Under the pieces are notes generated by a model. That model was given only the letters and a program-made list of their open reading frames with translations, was not told the DNA's origin and did no database searches. A DNA stretch of 64,000 bases, from assembly GCA_013397865.1 (NCBI GenBank), contig VZTI01003142.1, forward strand, positions 65,241-129,240, given 5' to 3'. The position numbers and the translations under genes are program-made. The stretch is from Struthidea cinerea. Taxonomy: Eukaryota > Chordata > Aves > Passeriformes > Corcoracidae. Below, piece by piece: positions 1-11,030 of this stretch. Each line of letters begins with the position of its first letter. The stretch's first letter is position 1.

Positions 1-3000
1 TGGGATATCACCACGGCGTTGTCCTGCGCCGCGGGGCTGCAGCCAGGGGGGTTCGGCTGCTTCAGGAGGGTGGCTGGGTTGGACACGGGCTGAGAGGGGC
101 TCAGGGAGGTCTCCAGGGCCAGGGGGGCAGGGCTGGGCAGCAGCAGGCTGAGACCAAGCCGTGCTCTGCACCCCGTGGGCAGGAGACAGTGGTGCAGCAC
201 TGGGACAGGGAGCTGGGGCTGAGCCCGTCCTGGTGCCCCCCTCATCGCTCCTGCAGGACCTGCTGGACAGGAGCAGGACTCTGCCCCCCCATGCTGCAGG
301 TACCAGGGTGCTCCCCACGCCGAAGGGTGTCCTTCACACAGCTCTGTTCCTTCTCAGCCTGGTTTTTGGCTGGTTTCTGGCATCACCTTCCACGGGCAGG
401 TCATCCCAGGCTGATCCTCTGCAGCCCCATGGAGAGGGGTGAGAGGGACCCGCAGGACAAGGAGCCTCTGGCACAGCCAGGCAGCACAAGTCTTGGCTCT
501 GGAGGTTTGTCACATAAACATCTGGGGACAAATTCTGCCAGAGTCTCACATCATTTGTGCCTCCTGTGCACACCCACGAGTCACTGAGCTCCACATCCAT
601 CCTCTCCTCCCCCTTCCGCTGGCTGATCCTTCCTTCCATCCCTTCCCCAGCTCCACCACCGCTTTCCAGCTGGGAGCAGCAGCTCAGCAACGCTTCCCCA
701 GAGCCCAGACTGCTGAAGAGTCCCTTGGTGAGGAGAGCAGGGTCTGTCCCTGGCAGCACTGACACAACATCCCACAGCATCCCCTCCGTGCACTGCCCCT
801 AAGGCAGAGGGACCCCGCAGCACCACCCCACACACACAGAGCTCAATGCTTGGCTCAGGGAAATCCCATTTGCCCTCCCAAAGAGGCCCCAGAGGATCCC
901 CAAGTCACCCAGGAGGCAGAAGAGCTCTCCACAAGGGAGGCAAAGGAAATGAACCGGAGAAAATCCCCCACCCACAGAAACCAGCGCTGGCATCTGGAGA
1001 TTCCCAGCGATTTACACCAGCTGGCTCTGGCCAGGCCAGCTCAATTCAAACCAGCTGCGGCTCTGGCACAGCCCGTGGGGCAGGGGAATGAGGAAGAGAA
1101 GGACAGGGCAGGACAGGGCCGTGTTCAGGCAAAGCAGGGTCAGCCCTGGCTGCAGCTGGGTGTCTTGAGCCCCAGGCTGTCACCCTGGGAGAAGCAGAGG
1201 CCGTGGGTGCTATGGGCGTGGGGTGCTGTCCTGTAGGGTGTGGGGGTCAGCTGAGTGCTGTCCCATCACCCCACAGCCTCTCTGGCTGGCAAAGAGCCCT
1301 GGGATGGATTCCCAGCAGGTCTGCCATCTCAGGCAGAGTGGAATTGTCGTGGCAGTGGTGCAGGGACGGGGAGCTCAGCTGGGCTCAGGGATGTTTCTGT
1401 GGGGAGAGGTTGCTGAGGTGACTTGGGGTTGCTCTTGTGAGGGTTCTGGACTGGACTCCAGAGCAATGGTGTCTCTGGTTGCTGTTTCTTGGCCTGGATC
1501 CCAGGGCTGCAGGAGGATCTGCTGCAGGTGGGCTCTGCCAGCCTGGCTGCTGGAGATCCCTTGTGGGGCTGAGCCAGGAGTGTGCAGGTGGGAGCTGCTG
1601 CCCACCCCAGAGCTCGGGGCCAGCTGCTGGCCAGCGTGTCCTGGATTGGGCCAGGGCAGGAGGGGTGTGCAGCCAGAGCTTCCAAGCTTGTCCCTGCTCT
1701 GCTGTTCACTGCCCACCTGTCCCTGTGTCACCTCTTGTGCTGCCCACGGGCTGAGGTGGGCCAGCAGCAGTGAATATCCACAGAGCTCCAGGATTTCTGT
1801 GCCAGGGACAACCATCACCAGGTTTATCACAAGCACACTGGTGCCCTGAGGACATCAGCAGCCTGGACTGAGCAGAGTGGTGCCAGCAGCCTGGCAGAGC
1901 AGCTGATGGCCTGTCTGTCCCTTGGCATTCCCTGCTCCTCCAAAAAGCTCAGGGAAGCTTCCCTGGGCTCTTAGGTCACTGCACAGACATTCAGCTCCCT
2001 TAGACACTTTTCTCTCAATGTTTATGGCCAGGAACATCTTACAGTGCATTGGATCAGGAACGTTTCTGTTCCCTGAGCTCAGTGACACCAGGCAGCCACG
2101 TCCCACTGCGTGGTGGCACCCTGCCACGTGGGCATGGCTGGGGCTTTGCTAGCGAATCTCCATCCACTGAGCTACAGTTTTTATGGAATATCCACTCTTT
2201 TCCCAGTGCACTTCAAGTTTTGCTTGATGTTCAGAAATGTTAGATGAGAAAAACAAATGGGAGGCATCAGTGGCTGGAAGCCCCGAATATCCGGGGTTTG
2301 GAGGGGCCTTGGCTGGGTTGTAGCTGGGCAGAGATCTCAGCTGGGGCTCTTGCAGGAGGAAGATGACAGGGTTTGGGTTTGGCCCTGGCTGGGTCACGCT
2401 GGAAGAGCAGGAAGCCTTGTATTCCTGAGGGTCCCTCCTGAGGAGTGGGAGCAGCGGGGAGCCATGGGGCAGGAGGATGGGGCTGAGATGGGGACTCTGC
2501 GTGGCCACGTTGGGAGGGGCTGGGGCACACATGGGTCACAGGGGTTGCCGCTGAGGGGGTTCCCCATGGTCTTGGCACCCCGTGTGTGCTGGCCATAGGA
2601 TGCCAGCAGCATTCCCACCTTCCTAGCAACCCCCCTGGGGCTCCTCTGGGGCACTTCAGCGGGTCCCACTCCTGTGCTCCAGCAGTGGCTGGGGAAGGAT
2701 GATGCTGGGAGAGACGGAGGCCTCCAAGGGCTATCACAGTACCCAGGCCTCCTGCTGCAGACAGATGTGTCCTTTTCCCCTGAACTGGGGATTCTGTGGG
2801 GCCTCTCTCTGGCACCCGTGGGTGCTGAGGAGCCACAGATGTCCATGGACAGCACGTCCATGAGCCCAGCCCGGTCCCAGCAGCTGGCATGGGGATGGCG
2901 CTTCTCCAGCCACACTGGCCTGGCCGTGGTGTGTCGCTGTAAAGTACCGAGAACGGCGAGAAATGACACGATCCAAATTTAGGAAGAAAGTGGTTATTTA

Positions 3001-4022
3001 ATTAATTATCATTTGGTTCATATAACTTGGTTCCCAAAGATGACAGGAGGTCATTGGATCTTGGACCAGCCACCCCCTGTCCCGTTGGCCAAAGCTCACA
3101 ACACCTACTTCAAAATATTATTTCACTGTGCACCATAACAACTCTGGAAAACAGATCCCAGGTGCACAGATAAAAACCCAGTTTACAAAAACCCATAGCA
3201 GTGTTTATCATGGCTTTCATGAGAACCACAGAGCTCTCACAGAACGCTGCAGAAAGCTGAAAAATTTCTCTACCAAAGCTTTTCAGCATCTGCAGTGGTG
3301 CCACGGGGAGGTTCCCAGCGGTGGCCGGAGGGGCAGCAGCTGCGGGGCAGGGCTCGGTGTCCCCCCGGGCCGGGGCAGTGCCCCAGGGCCGTGCCAGGCT
3401 CCGCCCGGGCCGGGCCGGCGTGTCCCAGCAGCGGGGGCCCATTAGAAACGAGATGCTCCTACTGGGGTGTTTTATTTGCACACTCCAGTAGAGTGGACAC
3501 CAAAAGGCTTTGCTAATGCTTCATGGGCTGCTAATTTCCTCCCTGACCCGCATTGTGGCGGGCTGACCCCAGCCCGCATCTCCCGGCAATGAATGCCAAA
3601 GGCTGACACCGGCCCGGGTGAGGGGTGACAATGGGGCCTCTGTGGGCTCCGGGCGGGCTCCAGTTGGGAGCTGGAGAACAGCGGGAATTTGTGTGGCTCT
3701 CAAAAGCCCTGGGTGGCACAATAAGGGAGGCCCCCGGGTCTCCCAGGAAGACAGAGCGGCCCGGGGAAGCCGGGCCGGGGGAGGCAGGCGGGAGGATGGG
3801 AGGACGGGCTCCTTTGTGAGCAGCTTTCTTTAGAAAGGAAGGGCTTTCTCAATGCCCCCTCAGACGACCCAATCGGGCTCTGGCAGATGGATATCACAGG
3901 CACGCTGCTTATTCATGGCAGGCTGCAGCTTTGAGCCGTCCCCCCTTCCCCCAGCCCTCTCTTCATTTTAAGGCTAATTTGTTTTGTTAATGTTTTCTTG
4001 CCCTCCCCCTCTCTGCGTGCAG
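1..4022 (+). other. NTN1: NTN1 intron, 3' part
   Basis: GC-rich intronic sequence upstream of the first NTN1 exon in the window. It ends in a good pyrimidine tract and a gcag acceptor at 4019-4022. I looked for the preceding exon (end of the third laminin-type EGF repeat and linker) and did not find it, so it should lie before position 1. Open frames here have no recognisable domain and overlap each other on both strands, as expected of stop-poor GC-rich DNA. Two things stand out: an AT-rich patch at about 2950-3290, which may be an old transposon remnant I cannot classify, and a CpG-dense block at about 3295-3445. Confidence 0.85.
3295..3445. promoter_or_regulatory. Small CpG-dense block in NTN1 intron
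   Basis: This stretch of about 150 bp is much richer in G+C and CpG than its flanks, with several cccgggcc and ggccgg runs. It lies about 580 bp upstream of the NTN1 exon at 4023. It could be a small intronic CpG island, an alternative promoter or an enhancer, or simply a GC-rich patch. No TATA box, initiator or linked reading frame was recognised, so function is only a possibility. Confidence 0.35.
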
Positions 4023-4097
4023 ATTGTGACTCATACTGCAAAGCCTCCAAGGGGAAGCTGAAGATCAACATGAAGAAGTACTGTAAGAAAGACTACG
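4023..4097 (+). CDS. NTN1: Netrin-1, internal exon (start of C-terminal NTR domain)
   Basis: A 75-bp exon between a gcag acceptor and a gtgagt donor. Both flanking introns are phase 1, so the exon could be skipped without a frameshift. Reading with a split first codon (G|AT) gives [25 protein letters not shown], which is the entry into the netrin C-domain as I recall it from vertebrate netrin-1. It carries three cysteines (CDSYC and KYC) that are expected to form disulfides with cysteines of the last exon, and it is lysine-rich. Netrin-1 is a secreted laminin-related axon-guidance protein that binds DCC and UNC5 receptors. The laminin N-terminal and EGF-like parts are encoded upstream of the window. 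The joined frame runs directly into the exon at 10378 (DY-A-VQIH), which confirms both junctions. Netrin paralogues are less similar here, so the symbol is well supported. Confidence 0.96.
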
Positions 4098-5950
4098 GTG
4101 AGTGTCCCGTGTCCGAGGGAGGAGCGGTGCCGAAGGGATGCGGGGCAGGAGCATCCCTCGGGGTGTCCCAAAGCCCACCCAGCCCGAGCTGGGTCCCAGC
4201 CACAGCCCGTGCTGGGATGTGAGCAGTTTTGGAATGGTTTTTTCGCCCTGGGCAGCGATGCTTGGTGGAGCAGTGTGTCACTTGGGGAATCGGGATGAGC
4301 ACACTGTGGGCCCTGGTTTGGGGGTTTTATCAGCATCTGCAGGAGACTCATCTTTTCCAAGTGTTTTCCAGGGTCTTCGGGGTTAGGATGACACCATGTC
4401 CCCTCTCCTCTCACTCTGCCGTTATGTGCCGCAGCTTTTAAAGATTGTCCTTTGCTGTGGGGATGAGCAGCAAGCAGTTCCCTGTCACCTGGATCCAATC
4501 CCCCTGTAATTCCCAGGCGACTTCAGAGGGTGGTGCAGCCCTGGGACAAGCCAGGAGACTCTGGAATCCTTGCTGGTACTCAGGGCCCTGGGAATCCTTC
4601 CACAGCTCTGCCTCGGAGCAGGCACCTCCCGAACTCCCTCAGCACCTCTCTGGGATCGTTTCTAATGTGGGTCCATGCAGGACAAAGGCAGGGTGACCCC
4701 AGGAGGAGCCGGCCAAGGGATGCTCCACATCGGTTTTGTGCTCTGGCACCTCCCTGTGAGCTCAGGGGAAGGAGGAGGGCTTGGAGGCAAAGGTTTTATT
4801 TGCATTCCCATTTATTGTCCATGGGGCAAAATGGATAACGAGCATCCTTGGCAAGGGTGAGCTGGGGTGTGATCGTGGTCCCGTCCAGCAGGGCCATGCT
4901 TGTAGGAGCTGCTGGAGGTTCATCACATGCTGGGAAGGTCCAAGGAATGGCTTTTCCCTTGGATAAAAGAGTTCAATGGCACATGAGAAGCTGCTGGGAG
5001 GTTGTTCAGGTTATGTATGGGGTAATGAAGGACAGGCGTGAGGCTGAGCCCAGCTCATAAAGCCATGGGGTTTTCCTGGGGCCGGGTTCTCTGCTGGCTG
5101 ATAAGATGCACTTTTCCCACACGTGGATGTGCATCCCTTCGTTTTCCCGTTTTCTGGCTCCTCCAGAATCTCCTGAGGGCTGAGCTCTCGAAAGGGGAGT
5201 GTGGGTGGCTCAAGAGGTGTCTCAGGCACGAGATACCCCCGGAGCAATGACTAGGGAGGAGATGCCGCTGGAGCAGCGATTAGGGCAGCTGAAGGAGCTT
5301 TTCCCTCCTCTCGTCTCCCTCAGCATCACTTCTGCAGCTTCACGAGTGAGCCGGAGCCGTTCGCTGGGGCTGGCTCAGGTGGGGGGTTCAGACTGTCCCC
5401 GTGCTGGAACTGGGGTGCTCCCACCCGGCCCTCCTGGCCACGGAAGGGTCCCCCACAGCCCCAGCCAGCCCCACAGCCACGGCAAATTCGCTTTTTGGAG
5501 GACAAACCACGGCAGTGAGGCAGCGGGGTGAGCGATGCCGGGGCAGCCCAGGCTTTCACCAGGGCCAGGGAGGGAAGAAAGGGTTGAAAAGGTGCAGGGA
5601 GGGATAATAAAGACTTTGGGACTGACACCCCAGCAGGAAGCCAATTAGGAGGCTCTTTTCCTCACCGTTCTGCTGGCATCGCTGGGCTGAATGTCCTAAA
5701 AGGCCCTAATTAGCTTGAACAGAGTTCCTTCTCCCGCGGGCTCAATCGGGAGCTATCATCCGCCCCGCGCTCCTCAATGGGGCTTTTTAGCTCCCCGCTT
5801 CATTCAGCCTTTCAAAGGGGATATTTTCCCTTATTTATTTTTCGTATCTGTTTGTTTTTGTCGGGTTTGTGGGTTTTCTTCTTTTTATTTTAATTTGGGC
5901 TTTTTTCCCGCGAGATGGGTTTGGGTGCAAATATTTGGAGTGAAACAGGA

Positions 5951-5993
5951 CGCGGGGGGGTGCGGGCTGGGAGATTCAGGCGGGGGGGAGGCA
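5951..5993 (+). other. G-run cluster, possible G-quadruplex
   Basis: Four runs of three or more G occur within about 43 bases on the NTN1 sense strand: a run of seven, two runs of three, and another run of seven. This meets a relaxed G-quadruplex pattern, although one loop is about 10 bases long. Whether it folds in DNA or in the pre-mRNA cannot be told by eye. Confidence 0.4.
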
Positions 5994-8120
5994 GGAACAG
6001 AGGCAGAAAAGCTTTTTCTGGGTTTATTTTGGCTGCGTGGGGGAGCGCGGGGTCACTCAGCTCCCAGAAAAGCAGGGAGAGAGGAGGGGTTTGCTGGGGT
6101 GGGGGCAGTTAAATCCCGGGAAGCAGAAGGGATCCCTGCTGAACCCACGGAGGGTGGAGATTCCCAAAAGGAGAGGGGATTCTTTGATGAGAGCAGGTGA
6201 TGCTGATCCAGGTGATGTGGGAAAATCCTTTACTCCCTCAGGTGCCACGTTTTCAGCCCGATTTTGGGGCTTTTTCCATTCTCATTGGGGTGTGACTGTG
6301 GTAAAGGAAACCCGGAGCTTTTAAATTTCCCTTTTGCCCCTATTCTGAGCTCCCTGTGCTGCAGCAGGGCCCGATCCTGCCCGGATGATGCTGGGGCGTT
6401 TTTGTACCAGCACTGTGGTCCCCGGCATCGCCCCCATGCCGGCCCTGGGTCCTCATCCCCGCACTGGGGAGGGAATGGGGGTGAGGAACAGAATCCTCAT
6501 CCGAAAGGTGAGATCATCTGCTCACTTCGCCCTTTCTTGGAAAAAAAAAGTAAAAAAATCCTTCCTTCAGCGGAGCCTTCTCTTAGTCACCCCCTTTGTC
6601 GAGAGGAGCTTGGCAGGGGCTGCTGGAAAAAAGCAAAACGTGTTTTCAAAAGGCAGCTTGAAAAGAGGGAGGGAGGAGGAGAAAAAACCTGAATCCCCAA
6701 AAAACCCAAGGCAGGGGGGAAGCACCGAGCCCGGCGCTCACAGCCCCCTCCACGGCCCGGGAAGGTGGAGAAATCCCATTCCCCGAGCTGAGCCATCCCT
6801 GCTGCAGCCACGTGCTGAGGGAGAGCCGGGGCAGCGAGGGGTCCCCCAGCACCAGGGCACACCCAGGCCGGCCGGGATTAGGGATCATAAATCTCCAATA
6901 TTAAACCGGTAGGAAATTGGCAGCCGGAGCGAGGCAAAGCCGCCGCCAAATAAATTAAAAACTGAAAAAAAGGGGGAAAAAAATCCCATTTTAACTCTTT
7001 GCTCCAGCGAGGAGCCAGCCCTTTACATTCCCAAACCCAGATGGTGTCGGGGTCACCTTTTGCTGCTGGCTGGAATAAAATCCTCATGGACTCCACTCCA
7101 CTTGTGCAGTGAGAGGGGAGCCAAGCCTTTGGAAAACCCTGCCTTGGACTGGGACATCTGTGCCTGCCACCGCTGTCCCCAGCACCCCTGCCACCTGGCC
7201 ATATTAAACACCCTCAAACCGCTCTGTTCCCACTGCCACTCCTCGGGGTCTTTCCCAGGGGCCAGCACAAGGATGCTCCCCAAATTTCCAGTTCCCACAG
7301 ACAGGTCTGTGCATGGGATACGTGTGATATTCCGGGATTCCACAGCAGGATGCATGGATTTGGCCCTGCAGCCCAGCCCCGAGTCAGCCTTAGCAGGGGA
7401 AGCCTTGAACTCAGGAGATTTATCACAAACCCCAAATGTAAATTTAAAAAATAATTTAATAATTAGGTTTTCCCCAGCCTCCCTCTTTTCGTGGCAGCCT
7501 CAGGAGTTTTGGGGCCCTGACTCACGATCTCTGAATGCTGTGAGGCGCTGCTTTGCTTTCAGCCTTCAGGAGCTGCCCTCAAACGTGTTTTTGAGGCTTT
7601 GGGCTGGGTTTTGTTTTCATTAACATCAAACCATCCCTCCCTGGGCTTTCATCTCCAGCTTCCAGCCTTTGGGGCTTTCTTGTGGCTGGAGGCTCCCAGC
7701 CAGGCCTCGAGGAGCCGGGAGCATCCCTGAGCTCCGGGGATGCAGGAGGGGACCAGGGCCCCTCTGACCCTCCCACAGCCCAGGGACCACTTGGTCACCT
7801 TCCTCTTGCAAAGAACCATGATGTGGTGGGACAGGGAAGGCACCATCCAGGTGGGAGTTGTGGTTCTTGGGGCAGCCCCTGCCCTCACCAGGACCCAGCT
7901 GTCCCCCAGCTGTCCCCCAGCTCCCTGGGCCCGTTTGCTGCCAGAGCAGGGTGCAGGGAAGTGGACCTGGAGAAAAATCCCAGCATCTCTGGGGGTGCCT
8001 GGGGTGCAGCAGCCCCAGATTTCCCCCAGGGCTCGGCTGCCCGAAGTCTGCAAAGCTCAGGGAGGAGCAGGCACAAGGCACCAGTGGGATCAGGAGCTGG
8101 ACTGGATCCCCCTCCCCGCT

Positions 8121-8299
8121 GAAACCAGTGTCACCAGTCTGGACAGGGCCCCTCCTCACTGGAACCAGTGTCACCAGTCTGGACCAGAGGCCCTCCTCAC
8201 TGGGACCAGTGTCACCAGTCTGGACAGTGCCCCTCCTCACTGGAACCAGTGTCACCAGTCTGGACAGGGCCCCTCCTCACTGGAACCAGTGTCCCCAGC
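8121..8299 (+). repeat. 40-bp tandem repeat (minisatellite)
   Basis: The core 'ccagtgtcaccagtctgg' recurs at 8125, 8165, 8206 and 8246, with a degenerate partial copy at 8286, giving periods of 40, 41, 40 and 40. Spacers between cores share 'cccctcctcactgg'. The copies are nearly identical, which points to recent expansion or homogenisation. It lies inside an NTN1 intron and explains the repetitive frames seen there on both strands. Confidence 0.9.
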
Positions 8300-8380
8300 C
8301 CCAGCTGGAGCTGAGGAAGCTGCAGCCCCTTTGATTTTGTTCTCCTGCTCCAGGACACCACCTGCTCCCAGGGGACCACA

Positions 8381-8404
8381 GATGGTTACCCATGGGTAAC
8401 CATC
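8381..8404. other. Perfect 24-bp palindrome
   Basis: The half-site gatggttaccca is followed directly by its exact reverse complement, with no loop. The centre GTTACC-CATG-GGTAAC resembles an RFX-type X-box, but with a four-base spacer where as I recall one to three is usual. It may be a dimeric transcription-factor site in the NTN1 intron, or chance. Confidence 0.7.
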
Positions 8405-9921
8405 ATCTCCCATCACATCCTTCCACCTGCTGCCCCAGGGGTTTTTCCAGGGATGCTTTTCCAGGGATGCAGAGACAGGGACAGTCCTGAGCGCGGGGGT
8501 TCGATGGGAACATCAGCCAAGTGCGAGCAGTTCACCACAAAGCCAAGGTTTGTCCCCGGAGGTGGCAGCTGAAGGACAACCGGGCCCCAAAGCCAGCTTT
8601 GGACTGGGGGGCACAGCTGAGCCCTCGCCCCAAATCAGGAAGGGGCTGAAACCTCCTTTGTGAGAAGGGAGCCTTTAAATCCCTGGGGATTTCTCCAGGG
8701 GAGCCAGCTTATGTTCTTCCAAAAATCCTGGCCCATTTCTGCCTCTCTGCACATCCTGTGTCCCCTGGGAGATGCTGGAGGTGCTGATCCCATCCCACCT
8801 CTGCAATACCCAGGCAAACACCACTGAAGCTGGGCTCCAAAACCCGGCTCAGGAGGAACTGAGCGTCCTGGACGTGAAGCTATGGGCAGAAACCTGGCTG
8901 TCAGGGCAGGCAGCTGTGGCTGCGCCAGCCAAGCCTTCCTCAGAGCTTTCACTCCTTCCACTTCATTAATAAAAAGGGAAAAAATAAGAGACGGGGGCCT
9001 TGACATAAAAAAAAATACAGACTGTGTGTTTTAGAGCAGAGTTTCCTGTAACCACCTCTCTCCGGTTCCTTTTCATTCATTTTCTCCATTTTGTCAGTGT
9101 GGACCCAGGCAGGTCAAAGGTTTAAGCTTTTTTGGAAAGATTTGTTTCCAAAAAATAAAAATTGGCTACTCCTCACATTTTGTTACCTTCACACCAGACA
9201 GGGAAATACACGGTCAGAGCTGAGGGTTGTTTTTTTTCCCTTTTTCCCCTTTTTTTTTAATGAAAGCATCTGGCCTCCATGACATGCTCTGAAAAAAAAT
9301 ACCCCATATATTTTGCAACGTGTTAAAAAGCTGTGCTGGGCTGCAGAGCTCTGCTTCCTCCCAGAGCCTGGAATCACTCGGCTGTAGAGACAGGGGGATG
9401 CTCCTCCACCACCAGCCCACGGGGAAAACTGTTACAAGGCAAATGGGAGAGATTTCCCCGGGGATTTTGGGAGTCTCTTCTCCAAGAAGAGTTATTAATT
9501 TATAATAGAAGAATTGTTAATTTATACAAACAGGATTTGCCCCGCTGGGGCTCAGCCAGGCAGGTGAATGGGCAGGGGTTTACAGCTCCCAGGGCATGGA
9601 GGGAAGAGTGGGGAAAAAGGGAAAAGCTCAAGGATTTGGCTAAAGAAGCCCTTTGTGGTTGTGCTGCACCAGCCTGTGCAGAGCCTGGCCCCTGCCTGCT
9701 CTCCCAGCCAATTCCTCGCCTGGGATTTCCCTCTGTCTCTGCTGGGGGGGATTCCTCATCCCACAGTTGGCAAACAAACCCACCTGGGGAAGGTGTTTTC
9801 CTGGAAGCTGATTTTTAGCCCTGTTCCGGGAAAGGCCAAGGGCTGCAGTGCTGGAGGGCTGCGGTTTCCTCAGTGCCTGGCTACAGAGGAGGTTACACAG
9901 CATCAGCCACGGCTTGGAAAA

Positions 9922-9973
9922 CATCATCACCATCATCACCATCATCACCATCATCACCATCATCACCACCACC
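9922..9973 (+). repeat. CAT/CAC microsatellite
   Basis: A trinucleotide array in which catcatcac units alternate regularly, giving a 9-bp higher-order period that decays to cac repeats at the 3' end. In one frame it reads as polyhistidine, but it lies within an NTN1 intron and that frame is not a gene. Confidence 0.9.
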
Positions 9974-10377
9974 CTGTGCAGGGATCACAGTTGTCCTCCC
10001 ACCTCAGTCTTGCTGTGGGAGCTGGTGGTCTCCCAGTCCTCTGCCAGGACACCGGGAGATCTCCTTGGAGCCCCGTGCTGCCGTTCAGCACTTGCAGAGA
10101 TGCTCCAGTGACTCTGCCAGGCGCAGAGCTGGAGAGCATCCCCCGAGCCTGTGGTGGTCTTGGAAGCTTGGCTGAGCCCCTCAGATGCAGCACTGGCTGC
10201 TCCTGCTCATGGGGGTGGCCTGGGGACAGAGTTTTGGGGCTGTTGTGCCCCAGCCTGGGCTCTGGAGACAAACTCCCTCACACAGCCCATTAGGTAAGGC
10301 TTGAAGTTCGTTTTCTCCTCACCAGCTCAGACAGTAACACCTTTTCCTCTCCTGCCTCGTGTGTTGTTTTTCTCCAG

Positions 10378-10706
10378 CTGTCCAGATCCACATCCTGAAG
10401 GCAGAAAAAAACGCGGACTGGTGGAAGTTCACGGTGAACATCATCTCCGTCTACAAACAGGGCAGCAACCGGATCCGGCGCGGAGACCAGACCCTGTGGA
10501 TCCACTCCAAGGACATAGCCTGCAAGTGCCCCAAAATCAAGCCCATGAAGAAGTATTTGCTGCTGGGCAACAACGAGGACTCTCCCGACCAGAGAGGCAT
10601 CATTGCGGACAAAACCAGCCTGGTGATCCAGTGGCGGGACACGTGGGCCCGGCGGCTCCGGAAGTTCCAGCAGCGGGAGAAGAAGGGGAAGTGTAAGAAA
10701 GCCTAA
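10378..10706 (+). CDS. NTN1: Netrin-1, last coding exon (NTR domain and C-terminus)
   Basis: The exon starts after a tctccag acceptor, completes the split alanine codon (G|CT), and encodes 108 more residues before a TAA at 10704-10706. The frame opens with VQIHILKAEKNADWWKF and ends with REKKGKCKKA, closely matching remembered vertebrate netrin-1. It forms most of the netrin/NTR C-domain: a beta-rich OB-like fold, the IACKC cysteine pair in its middle, and a final GKC cysteine expected to pair with cysteines of the exon at 4023. The tail (ARRLRKFQQREKKGKCKKA) is strongly basic, which in netrins supports heparin and extracellular-matrix binding. No frameshift or early stop is seen. A long open frame on the opposite strand (about 10290-11210) is a shadow of this exon and of the decamer repeat. 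Confidence 0.97.
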
Positions 10707-10860
10707 AGGAGGAGGAGAGGGAGAGACTGACTGTGCATGCTGCTTTGTGTAGAGCTGGGGCGGGAAGGGCCCGGCTGCCAGGGGGGCTGGGGGGACAGGG
10801 GGACAGCGACCACGGCTGGGGTGTGCTGGGCTTGCACCGCATATTCCAGGGAAGGCAAAA

Positions 10861-11030
10861 CCCAACAGGACCCAACAGGACCCAACAGGACCCAACAGAA
10901 CCCAACAGAACCCAACAGGACCCAACAGAACCCAACAGGACCCAACAAAACCCAACAGGACCCAACAGAACCCAACAGGACCCAACAAAACCCAACAGGA
11001 CCCAACAGAACCCAACAGGACCCAACAGAA
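10861..11030 (+). repeat. 17-unit decamer minisatellite in NTN1 3' UTR
   Basis: Seventeen contiguous, perfectly phased 10-bp units of the form cccaacaRRa. Only positions 8 and 9 vary: gg, ga or aa. Units 6-9 and 10-13 have the same order (gg, ga, gg, aa), and units 14-17 differ from it only in the last unit, so there is a 40-bp higher-order repeat. The array begins about 155 bp after the NTN1 stop and should be transcribed in the mature mRNA. On the opposite strand it reads as a CWVLLG-type peptide repeat, which is not a gene. Confidence 0.97.

Larger units (their letters stand above)
4098..10377 (+). other. NTN1: NTN1 intron between the last two coding exons
   Basis: A 6.28-kb phase-1 intron with a gtgagt donor and a tctccag acceptor. 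No further exon is seen inside it. It holds an AT-rich block with two TAATTA-type motifs at about 5640-5830, a run-rich G tract at 5951-5993, another AT-rich low-complexity stretch at about 6880-6990, a 40-bp tandem array at 8121-8299, a perfect palindrome at 8381-8404, a T/A-rich stretch with a short perfect hairpin (9128-9138 with 9145-9155), and a CAT/CAC microsatellite at 9922-9973. The long open frames in it come from GC-rich or repetitive sequence and look like no known protein. Confidence 0.9.

Noticed and set aside
2940..3290. Possible solo LTR in the NTN1 intron
   Set aside because: The patch is AT-rich and distinct from its flanks, but terminal motifs, a target-site duplication and a poly(A) signal in the right order could not be shown.
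9568..10293. Frame with a 17-residue polyhistidine stretch
   Set aside because: It is the CAT/CAC microsatellite in an NTN1 intron; no splice or start context supports translation.
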